This document shows positions 39,514-47,716 of a stretch of 49,611 nt of DNA, piece by piece. Within the stretch, counting starts at the first letter, position 1. The number at the start of each line of letters is the position of its first letter. The translations under genes and the position numbers were made by a program. Source of the DNA: Candidatus Woesearchaeota archaeon (lineage in GTDB: Archaea > Nanobdellota > Nanobdellia > SCGC-AAA011-G17 > JACPNG01); the NCBI GenBank assembly GCA_018303365.1, contig JAGVYI010000019.1, positions 1 to 49,611 of the forward strand. The letters run 5' to 3'. Below the pieces are notes generated by a model. The model saw only the letters and a list, made by a program, of their open reading frames with translations, ran no database searches and had not been told where the DNA came from.

Positions 39514-41814
39514 TTACTCAACGCTTATGTCGTTAAGGGTTGTTCCCTTGACAATTGCTTCTGCACCACTAAAGGTGTATCTGTCACTTTGAGAGACAGC
39601 CTTAGCAGCACGTCTGGTGTCAAGAGCAGTGGTGCCTGCAACAACCATAGCAACCTTGTTGCCATTGTTTGCAAGTCGCACAAGTGCTTCACCTTCAGAC
39701 AACTCCCAGCCAGAACAGCTTACACCAAACACGGTCTCAACTAGTGGATTAGCACATGGCCCACCAACCAAGATTAAGTTGAAAGACTGCGGGTTGGTAA
39801 CTTCTGTGTCAAGAAGTGTTCGTGGGGTTATGCTTGCAACAGTACAAACCTCATTACTACTGCCACTAACCGTAGCGCTACTTCCCTTGACAACAACGTT
39901 TGCCTGCACTTGGTCTGCTGGAATGTCTAAGACAACCTCATCACTTGCGCCGTTACTCTTTGGGTCCCTTACAATGATACCATACATAGTTCGATGGTCT
40001 TCATCTTTAGTTCCCAAATTATTAATGGATAGTTTCGCACCACCAAGCCACTGAAGTTCTCCAGCCTCTTCACTAGATTTTGTGTCACCTAAGGCAGTAA
40101 TGGTTGTACTGCTGTTCTTAAACTGGATGATTAAATCATCCTGGGTGTTTGGTAGTTCACTATCTGTGTCTCCAACAATGTTAAGGGTAAGATTCATTCC
40201 TTTGGCTATTGCTGTACCCACATCAAACACAATGTTTGTGTCTTTAGTGTCTTTGTAATTTATCTCCATCCAACTTGTAGTGTTATAAGCACTGGCTGGA
40301 TCAAAACTAATGTTCCCTGCATATTGCAACTTTGACGCACTATTCGCGTAAACTTGCTCAACATCCCTATAAAACACCAATGCTTGATATTGGATAAACT
40401 CTCCAGTACCACGAAGAGCCAAGTATACCTTGTCAGTTTTGATATCTCTTGTAATGTTATCGGCTGCACTACCAAGAAGTTTGCCATCCTTTATCTTAAG
40501 TCCATCTTTAACACTTGACTCAATCTTGATTGCATTGACTGAGGTTGGAAAACCAACTACCCTAGCATCAGACGCCAAGTCAACATTTTCCTCGTAAGAA
40601 ATAGTCAACCTCATATAGGCATCATCAGAAACACTCAGACTATCAAGACAGATACTGACATAATTGTTTGGAAGGTCTAGGCACTGTCCGACTTCAATAG
40701 CGTCTGCATCTGCGCCATCCCTGTATCTCCAGTCATTCTCAACACCAATAAATGGACCTGTAGCATTAATCTCTGCAGTTGCTGTGTTATGGACAGTTGT
40801 GGACAATTTTGTATGTAAATTACCTATGTCCCAAACCCATTTTGGATCACTATCATCTTCTCCAATATAAGCGTCACCATCAGAATACGCCTCAGAAGCA
40901 TCTGTTCCGACGAAAAGGGTGGCAGAACGCTCCGACTTGGTATCTGTATAAAACTGTTGGTCATTATTGATTTCAATACCATTTATAGTCTTCGTAACAC
41001 CATTTGAAATGGTCTCAGAAACACCATCAACATCTACAACTATTGCTCCTCCAGAACCAACATCTTTCAAAGTCACTTGTTTACCACTGACTGTTACAGA
41101 CTCATCAATCCCAAGGAAAAACTCATCTCCAACAAGGGCAGTGAATTTCGTAGCAGAGTCTATAGCCTTGATTTTGATTGGCTTTCCTAAAAAGTCAATA
41201 TCAAGTGTGTTAGTACTAGACGATGAGTTAAGCTGGATAGTCTCGTCAAATTTATAATAATATTTGATAGAGTCAATGTCTGCTTCCATAACAACCCTAT
41301 CCTCATAGTCGTCATCAGAGCCAGTAAGGCTACTGTGAACAGATACGTTTTTTGACAAGCCAAGCTCAACCACTTCACTAACATCATAATCGCTGCTAAC
41401 AAAGTTGATAGTAGTATCAATGAGGGTGCTGATGTCTCCGTCATCAAGTTCAGAGTCATGTTCATTGGTAGAAGCAATGTTCTTTCCAATAGGAACATCT
41501 TCACTTGACCCGCCAGCTACACTCACTGTACCACCAGAAGAAGGCCTACACTCTTTAGACTCAAATTGCAAATTCGTTGCAATATCTGTCAGACCAAGAG
41601 TATCTGATGCTGCGGCATTGGACCCAACAACAAGGACGTTGCTAGAATCATATTTACCGCCAACAACAAATGGCGCAGGATAGTTTGCTAAATCAAGGCT
41701 GCTTGCCTGAGCATAAGCCCCAGTCAATGTAGCACCTAGCATGGCAGCACCTGCAGAAAGAGCAGCAACTTTCTTAATACCTCTTTTTACGCGTAAAACG
41801 AAACTTTCTTGCAT
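39514..41814 (-). CDS. S-layer protein, 766 aa
   Basis: Signal peptide region KKVAALSAGAAMLGATLTGAYA; SLDLANYPAPFVVGG; LILVGGPCANPLVETVFG...GEALVRLANNGNKVAMVVAGTTALDTRRAAKAV, typical of the archaeal S-layer family. Confidence 0.93.
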   Translation of the reverse strand: MQESFVLRVKRGIKKVAALSAGAAMLGATLTGAYAQASSLDLANYPAPFVVGGKYDSSNVLVVGSNAAASDTLGLTDIATNLQFESKECRPSSGGTVSVAGGSSEDVPIGKNIASTNEHDSELDDGDISTLIDTTINFVSSDYDVSEVVELGLSKNVSVHSSLTGSDDDYEDRVVMEADIDSIKYYYKFDETIQLNSSSSTNTLDIDFLGKPIKIKAIDSATKFTALVGDEFFLGIDESVTVSGKQVTLKDVGSGGAIVVDVDGVSETISNGVTKTINGIEINNDQQFYTDTKSERSATLFVGTDASEAYSDGDAYIGEDDSDPKWVWDIGNLHTKLSTTVHNTATAEINATGPFIGVENDWRYRDGADADAIEVGQCLDLPNNYVSICLDSLSVSDDAYMRLTISYEENVDLASDARVVGFPTSVNAIKIESSVKDGLKIKDGKLLGSAADNITRDIKTDKVYLALRGTGEFIQYQALVFYRDVEQVYANSASKLQYAGNISFDPASAYNTTSWMEINYKDTKDTNIVFDVGTAIAKGMNLTLNIVGDTDSELPNTQDDLIIQFKNSSTTITALGDTKSSEEAGELQWLGGAKLSINNLGTKDEDHRTMYGIIVRDPKSNGASDEVVLDIPADQVQANVVVKGSSATVSGSSNEVCTVASITPRTLLDTEVTNPQSFNLILVGGPCANPLVETVFGVSCSGWELSEGEALVRLANNGNKVAMVVAGTTALDTRRAAKAVSQSDRYTFSGAEAIVKGTTLNDISVE

Positions 41815-41828
41815 GTATCAAACACCTC

Positions 41829-41858
41829 CATGTTTTTTCCTGTTACAGGAAAAGCATG
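41829..41858 (-). promoter_or_regulatory. Stem-loop in the S-layer mRNA 5' leader
   Basis: TTTTCCTG-TTA-CAGGAAAA perfect 8-bp stem (41835-41853), flanked by a further CATG/CATG pairing; adjoins the GGAGGTG Shine-Dalgarno (41823-41829). Confidence 0.7.
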
Positions 41859-41916
41859 TTTTCATAATTATTCGCATAAAGAACCTTTACACGAATCCTT
41901 CTCTATACCCCCCCAT

Positions 41917-41927
41917 GATTTATAAAG
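41917..41927 (-). promoter_or_regulatory. TATA box of the S-layer gene
   Basis: CTTTATAAATC on the minus strand, about 105 nt upstream of the ATG, followed by a G7 run. Confidence 0.55.
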
Positions 41928-42157
41928 ATTTTCGTATCCAACACGCTATAAACAAAGCAAATAAGGCGAATTATAAGGGATATAGCCGTAAAGAAGGCAA
42001 AAAACAGCAATAAAACCAAACCAAGGGTAATAATATTATATATAAAAAACGTTGAATAAACAAAAAAAGAGAGCAAGGGTAACAAAAATCTATAAAAAGG
42101 CAAAAAATAGGAAATAAAGGGAGATTTTGCTCTAAAAAACAGGAAGGAGGAAGAAAA

Positions 42158-42367
42158 ATGGCAAAAAGTATATTGCCTTTGGCAGCCATGGAGTCTCTTT
42201 TAAAAAAGCGTGCCAATGCGGCAAGGGTTAGTAACGACGCAAAGGAAGCGCTAAGAGATGTCCTTGAGGATATTGCAGAAAAAATAGGGGAAAAGGCAGT
42301 AAAAATTGCCCAGCACACAGGAAGGAAAACTGTAAAGGGGTCAGATATCAAACTTGCAGCAAAATAA
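42158..42367 (+). CDS. Archaeal histone, 69 aa
   Basis: RVSNDAKEALRDVLEDIAEKIGEKAVKIAQHTGRKTVKGSDIKLAAK histone fold. Confidence 0.95.
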   Translation: MAKSILPLAAMESLLKKRANAARVSNDAKEALRDVLEDIAEKIGEKAVKIAQHTGRKTVKGSDIKLAAK

Positions 42368-42382
42368 AAAATTTGGTAGAAA

Positions 42383-42967
42383 ATGAAGCTAAGGATCATA
42401 TACGATAAAGATCTGTGTATTGGAAACAAGGCCTGCCATGCCATAGACCCAAAACATTTTATAGAAGCAGAAGAAAAAGTAAACCTCAAAGACGCAGTAA
42501 AAGAAAAAAACATCCAAGTACTTGAAGGAAACTATTACACAGAAGAAGCAGAAAAGTTTATTGAAGCGGCAAAAGCCTGTCCAGTCAATGCAATCGGAAT
42601 CATAGATGAAGAAACTGAAGAAGAAATAGTAACAACAAAAGTAAAGGGAGAAGAAGCAAGAAGGGTTAAAGCAAACTATGATGATACAAAAGAGTTTGTT
42701 ATAGACCCGGCAGGATACTTTCTCATAAGGATAAACAGAGAAGAAAAAAAGATTGAAGTAGCATCCTGTAATGAAAAAAATAAAATTGAACTTATTACCT
42801 ATGGGGAAAAACCAATTGACATCTACCAGACAATTCTAAATAAGGAGAAAGTGAACATTAGAAAAGATCACGCAGCATACCTTGGAAGGGAATTGCAAAA
42901 AGCCTACATCGCTCTGAAAAATGACTTGGAATATGTACAGGACGAAGAAATAATACTAAACAAGTAA
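42383..42967 (+). CDS. Ferredoxin-like domain fused to DUF4346-like domain
   Basis: DLCIGNKACHAIDPKHF...ACPVNAIGI (three-Cys ferredoxin), then DPAGYFLIRI...DHAAYLGRELQKAYIAL. Confidence 0.7.
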   Translation: MKLRIIYDKDLCIGNKACHAIDPKHFIEAEEKVNLKDAVKEKNIQVLEGNYYTEEAEKFIEAAKACPVNAIGIIDEETEEEIVTTKVKGEEARRVKANYDDTKEFVIDPAGYFLIRINREEKKIEVASCNEKNKIELITYGEKPIDIYQTILNKEKVNIRKDHAAYLGRELQKAYIALKNDLEYVQDEEIILNK

Positions 42968-43630
42968 TTCTGTTTCTTTGGTGTTGGTCGTGCCGTCTGC
43001 AACAACGTTCCGTAAAATCTTCCCTTTGCGTTGTGCTGCCTCGCGAGCATGAACAGAATCTAGGGAAGTAAGAACAACAAGCTCAGTAATAACATAAGTA
43101 TGTGAAATCTCTGCTTTTTTTGAGAAGGAAAAATCAAAAGCAAAAAACGAAAGTAAAGAAGAGGGTAAAGTTGCAGAGCAAAAACCAGCTTTCAATGACC
43201 CGCCCGGTTTTGGAAGCGAAGCCTTAGAGCGAAACTGGACACCCTCCCCTTTAATCTGAAGGAAAAGAAAGTGCAGTTTAAATTTATCATAAAGGGAAAG
43301 AAGTTCGAAGGAAGATAAACTCCTTGATATTTCTGCAGTATAGAATGAACCTCGTTTGGCATAAGACGCAGACTCGAAAGAAAGACTGGATAAAAAGTCA
43401 TAAGAAGCTACAATCTTGCCGGAAACATCAAATTGTCCAGGAATCTTCGAGGCAATAAGAAAAATAAAATCGTTTGCAAATTCAAAGCTTGTCTTGACTT
43501 TAAAACTGTTCTTTCCCTTTGTCAGGAAAACAAGTGCACGCCCCTCGTAAGTGCCTTTCCCGAATCTCGAAAACTGTTTATGGACAGTCTCGTCGACATT
43601 ATTATTAAAGATTTTATAAATAAAATTCAC
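42956..43630 (-). CDS. Hypothetical protein, 224 aa
   Basis: Complete ORF in tight arrangement with its neighbours; no recognised domain. Confidence 0.55.
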   Translation of the reverse strand: MNFIYKIFNNNVDETVHKQFSRFGKGTYEGRALVFLTKGKNSFKVKTSFEFANDFIFLIASKIPGQFDVSGKIVASYDFLSSLSFESASYAKRGSFYTAEISRSLSSFELLSLYDKFKLHFLFLQIKGEGVQFRSKASLPKPGGSLKAGFCSATLPSSLLSFFAFDFSFSKKAEISHTYVITELVVLTSLDSVHAREAAQRKGKILRNVVADGTTNTKETELLV

Positions 43631-43932
43631 TTGGCTTCCTTGGAAAGTTGCTGAAGATCGTGCTTCCCCTTTGCGGATTTGTGATATTCTGGGTCTTCGA
43701 AAAGAGAGTACAAAAGTCGCTCAACAGTATTAACGCGTTCCTCAAGGACAGCAACCATCTTCTCTACAGAAAGTTCCCTGCGTAATTTTTTTCGTTCCAT
43801 TGGACAAAATGAATATAAAAATGCAAGGCGAAGGTTTTTGTAAAGGTCAACAGTAAGTGTTTTTAATATAAAGCTTGTGCTATAAAAAATAAAAATAGGA
43901 AAAGACACGAAAACAAAACGATAGCTTTTCAT
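43627..43932 (-). CDS. Small protein with N-terminal TM segment and coiled-coil-like C-terminus, 101 aa
   Basis: Hydrophobic N-terminus; ELSVEKMVAVLEERVNTVERLLYSLFEDPEYH; overlaps neighbouring genes. Confidence 0.5.
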   Translation of the reverse strand: MKSYRFVFVSFPIFIFYSTSFILKTLTVDLYKNLRLAFLYSFCPMERKKLRRELSVEKMVAVLEERVNTVERLLYSLFEDPEYHKSAKGKHDLQQLSKEAK

Positions 43933-44387
43933 GAAGAGATATCACCTGCATAAAAAGGTCTTATCTTATAAAGGTCTCTGGGGTCCATAATCAAGCCATA
44001 GTGCACATCGCCAGAGCCAAAATGAAGTTCTGAAAAGTCAAGAACAGTTTTGTCAACATAAAGTTCAAGGTCAATAAGGACAGGGCACACCTCTCCCGGA
44101 GCATACCCGCATGCCTTTTTAATTTCAGAAGATGGAGCAATAAATGCATCTTGACCGACATAGCCTTTAACCCTTTGTAAATCAATTTTCCTAGAAGAAA
44201 GAACGCAGCAGGCAAAGTAAGAGCCATCATGCCCTTTAAGAACAATAGTTTTGCAGATCTGCCCTGGTTTAACCGGTTCAGGGCTGTGATTTAAGACGTC
44301 TTTGGCAGTTATACCCTTAGCTCCCAAACGAACAAGACGATAAAATATCTTTTTCTTTTTTAGAATGGATTCACATGCAAGAATCAT
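43929..44387 (-). CDS. YbaK/ProX-type aminoacyl-tRNA deacylase-like protein
   Basis: ICKTIVLKGHDGSYFACCVLSSRKIDLQRVKGYVGQDAFIAPSSEIKKACGYAPGEVCPV, YbaK-domain pattern. Confidence 0.8.
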   Translation of the reverse strand: MILACESILKKKKIFYRLVRLGAKGITAKDVLNHSPEPVKPGQICKTIVLKGHDGSYFACCVLSSRKIDLQRVKGYVGQDAFIAPSSEIKKACGYAPGEVCPVLIDLELYVDKTVLDFSELHFGSGDVHYGLIMDPRDLYKIRPFYAGDISS

Positions 44388-44429
44388 GGTATTAAATAGG
44401 CAAAAAGGGTTTATAAAATTATCAGATAA

Positions 44430-45820
44430 TCACCTAAAAGCGGTTTTTACAACGATTTCGTTTCCACCGGTAAAGGAAGTATATTGCTCCCTCATGATTT
44501 GAGACACAAGTTCACTATCCCCTCTATTATGAATAACCGCGTCATGTAAAGGAAGCCCGTTTATACCTCTTGAGTGTAATTCTAGTAAAATGTTTTTCAT
44601 TATAGCAGATTCTAAATACATAAGCACACCTGATTTCTCATTAACAGATGTAAAGAATTCCCTGAGTTTAGGATGCACAACCATAAACGCATCGTAGACA
44701 TCATGGATTTTTACCCCTTGCTCTCGAAGAGCTTTTACATGGATTCTACTGTTTATCCCATGCATAGCCTGCGAATACTTGATTATATCCGGAGTATTAA
44801 ATGCTACCAAAACACACCTTTTAACAGATTCTCTTAATCGGGTATCACCCCCTATATGAAGGTGCTCCATGACTTGACCGTATGGGTGTCATTTAAATGA
44901 GGATTGCGCTCACCACATAAAAAATAAGCAAGGTTAACGTGCATTCCGGCATAATCGCTCTCCGCTGTAGGGGACTTATTAATGGTCAAATAGGACCTCA
45001 TTGCCCTAGGTATATTTTGAAAAGACAAGCATCTTTGATAAAGACGGCCACCTCCATTTAAATTAAACATAGAAGTAAAAAATACATTAGAAGCCATTTG
45101 CGCATCCCATGTCTGTCTTTCTTTAGCTAGTCTTCTTGCAACTCCAAACGGAATACCCTGTGCTGTAAGAAACCCAGATTCTGGTCTAAAGTCAAGTTCT
45201 AAAGATGCAAAGTACCGTTCATTTAACATTTTAGTTGTTTTATATGCTGAATGTAATGTTTCTGTATCTAAAGGACCATTTGATCTTAAATCCTCAGAAT
45301 CAATTTTCAAAATATCACCTTCATCTAAAGACTCGCCATCAAGAGTAAGGACTGCCTGAGAAGAAGAGTCAACTTCAGTAGCCCGTAATTCTAGCCCGTC
45401 TAAAAGGTCTTCTAAAGGAGGTAGCCTTCCTACTACCGAGCTGAAACCATTTTCAAAACCATTTATTGCACGACGTCCCTTTATCATGCTTACAAATCCC
45501 TCTCTAAGTAGCAAATCTTGGGCTCTTACTGCCTTATGGCGCGTATACCAAAATGGACCTCCTCCATCAAAATACCATTCATGAGCTCTAGAAACAGCAA
45601 TTTTGGGGGCAGTAAGCAGGGCACAAACAATAGTATAAAGGTTATTCTGAATGTCTTGACTTGCCCTTGCATAAAAGGTTTGGATTATCCCTCTAACTTC
45701 TGGATATCTATCAAGATGGGTCAGCCAAATAAATGGTTGATTGTAAACCAAAGACCCCATAACTACCAGAACATCTTGAAAAGGTTTATATAAATTTATT
45801 TTCCAGACTATAAAAAACAC
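44430..45820 (-). pseudogene. Divergent DNA-polymerase-A-like / mobile-element-associated protein, frameshifted (44852-45820 then 44430-44870); likely start at MGSLVYNQ, about 45757
   Basis: FNLNGGGRLYQRCLSFQNIPRAMRSYLTINKSPTAESDYAGMHVNLAYFL, then in the next frame HPYGQVMEHLHIGGDTRLRESVKRCVLVAFN...GINGLPLHDAVI. Confidence 0.5.
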
Positions 45821-45851
45821 TTAAAAGAAGGACTATAAAAGCCTCTATGAA

Positions 45852-45924
45852 AGCCCCGTAGTGTAGTGGCCAATCATAACGGGTTCTGGCCCCGTTGACC
45901 CAGGTTCGAATCCTGGCGGGGCTA
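45852..45924 (+). tRNA. tRNA-Gln (CTG)
   Basis: AGCCCCG/CGGGGCT acceptor, ACGGG-TTCTGGC-CCCGT anticodon arm, CCAGG-TTCGAAT-CCTGG T-arm; A1-U72 as in archaeal tRNA-Gln. Confidence 0.93.
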
Positions 45925-45927
45925 TAC

Positions 45928-46002
45928 GCTCCGGTAGTGTAGTTCGGTCAATCACTTCGGCCTCTCGAGCCGACAACCCGAGTTCAAATCTCGGCCGGAG
46001 CA
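45928..46002 (+). tRNA. tRNA-Glu (CTC)
   Basis: GCTCCGG/CCGGAGC acceptor, TCGGC-CTCTCGA-GCCGA anticodon arm. Confidence 0.93.
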
Positions 46003-46005
46003 TTT

Positions 46006-46078
46006 GGGCTTGTGGTCTAGTGGCTATGACATCGCCCTCACACGGCGAAGGTCCCAGGTTCGAATCCTGGCAGGCCCA
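46006..46078 (+). tRNA. tRNA-Val (CAC), followed by encoded CCA (46079-46081)
   Basis: GGGCTTG/CAGGCCC acceptor, TCGCC-CTCACAC-GGCGA anticodon arm. Confidence 0.92.
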
Positions 46079-46082
46079 CCAT

Positions 46083-46153
46083 ACGGCAGTAGTCTAGTGG
46101 TAGGATTCGACCCTCCCAAGGTCGAGACCCGGGTTCAAATCCCGGCTGCCGTA
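46083..46153 (+). tRNA. tRNA-Gly (CCC)
   Basis: ACGGCAG/CTGCCGT acceptor, CGACC-CTCCCAA-GGTCG anticodon arm. Confidence 0.92.
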
Positions 46154-46221
46154 TAAATTCTGTGCAACCAGCTACTAAAAGATTTAAATAGAGCCGTAAA
46201 AATATCCAGCAGGGATTTATA

Positions 46222-47646
46222 ATGAAAAACACATTTTATATCACAACAGCAATAGACTATGTAAATGCGCCTCCGCACATAGGCCATGCATTTGAAAAAA
46301 CAGTAGCCGATGCAATTGCCCGCTGGCACAGGTTGAATGGAAAAGATGTTTTCTTTTTGACAGGGGTTGATGAAAACGCTCAAAAAAATGTCCAGGCAGC
46401 AGAAAAAGCAGGTATTCCGGTTAAAGAATTCATAGACAAAACCACTTTTCAATTTTTAAACCTCTGTGAGAAACTCAATCTTTCATATTCAAAGTTCATT
46501 AGAACAACAGCAAAGGACCATAGGATTGTCGTACAGAGAATCCTAAAAAAGGTTATAGAAAAAGGGGACATTTACAAAGGAATATATGAAGGACTCTATT
46601 GCGTTGGTTGCGAGGCATACTATACAGAAAAAGAACTATCTAACGGAAAATGCAAAGAGCATGATGCAAAACCTGAATTAAGAAAAGAAGAAGCATATTT
46701 TTTCAGATTAAGCAAGTACAAAACGCAGCTTCTAAAAATTATTCCAAAGTATGCCATTCCAAAAACAAGGGTAAACGAAGTATTAACAAGAATTAAGGAA
46801 GACGGACTTAAGGATGTCTGTATTAGCAGAAAAGGAGCAAAATGGGGCATAGACTTTCCAGAGGATAAAGACTTTAAGATTTGGGTATGGATTGACGCCT
46901 TAATCAACTATATTTCAGGTCTAAAAGATAAAGAAGAAGTATACTGGCCTGCACAACTTCACATTATAGGAAAAGGGATTAATTGGTTTCATTCCGTTAT
47001 ATGGCCGGCATTCTTAATATCGGCAGGATATAAACTGCCAGAAAAGCTGTTAATTCATGGATATCTCAATCTTAGAGGCAAAAAAATATCAAAATCCCTT
47101 GGAAATACAATAAATCCATTAGAGCTGCTAAATAAATACCAAGCAGATGCAGTAAGGTATTCATTACTAAGATGCTCTGTATTTGAAGACTCAGATTATT
47201 CAGAAGAAATTTTAATAGAGCGCCATAATGGTGAACTTGCAAACAAACTCGGTAATTTAGTAAGCAGGGTTTCAGCGTTGGCAGAAAGGCATGGTTTAGA
47301 AAAATCAACACCGCTAAAAATAGACAAGACTTTAGAAAATGTAGAGTCTGAATTTAACAACCTAGAGTTAGACAAAGCCTTAAAGGAGATATTTGAGTTC
47401 ATAGATTACTGTAATGAGTATGTTCAAGACAAAAAGCCATGGGAAACAAAAGATAAAAAAGTGCTCTGGCAGCTGGCAAATGCAATTAAAGACATAACAA
47501 TTCTGCTATCCCCGTTTATTCCCGAAACCTCTGAAAAGATAGCAAGAATATTCAATTTTAAAATTTCAATAAAAGAGTTAAAAACTCCATTGAAAATAAC
47601 CAAGATTAAAAAATCAAGTATTTTGTTTGAAAAGGTGTTAGAGTAA
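46222..47646 (+). CDS. metG: Methionyl-tRNA synthetase, short form
   Basis: YITTAIDYVNAPPHIGHA (HIGH), CVGCEAYYTEKELSNGKCKEH, WVWIDALINYISG, GKKISKSLGN (KMSKS). Confidence 0.95.
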   Translation: MKNTFYITTAIDYVNAPPHIGHAFEKTVADAIARWHRLNGKDVFFLTGVDENAQKNVQAAEKAGIPVKEFIDKTTFQFLNLCEKLNLSYSKFIRTTAKDHRIVVQRILKKVIEKGDIYKGIYEGLYCVGCEAYYTEKELSNGKCKEHDAKPELRKEEAYFFRLSKYKTQLLKIIPKYAIPKTRVNEVLTRIKEDGLKDVCISRKGAKWGIDFPEDKDFKIWVWIDALINYISGLKDKEEVYWPAQLHIIGKGINWFHSVIWPAFLISAGYKLPEKLLIHGYLNLRGKKISKSLGNTINPLELLNKYQADAVRYSLLRCSVFEDSDYSEEILIERHNGELANKLGNLVSRVSALAERHGLEKSTPLKIDKTLENVESEFNNLELDKALKEIFEFIDYCNEYVQDKKPWETKDKKVLWQLANAIKDITILLSPFIPETSEKIARIFNFKISIKELKTPLKITKIKKSSILFEKVLE

Positions 47647-47716
47647 TAGTAGGTTGCAATATTAAGAAGGGCTACTCCCGGAATAATTTTTATAGTTATA
47701 TTTCATTAGAACTAAG

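Noticed and set aside
39617-40054. 145-aa plus-strand ORF (and others antisense to the S-layer gene)
   Set aside because: Shadow ORFs opposite the intact 766-aa S-layer CDS.
44852-44880. Programmed -1 frameshift in the polymerase-like gene
   Set aside because: No slippery heptamer at AATGACACCCATAC and no obvious downstream pseudoknot; a simple indel is more economical.
46038-46232. 64-aa minus-strand ORF containing FEPGSRPWEG and FEPGTFAV
   Set aside because: It is the reverse translation of tRNA T-arms (TTCGAATCC), a classic spurious ORF over tRNA genes.
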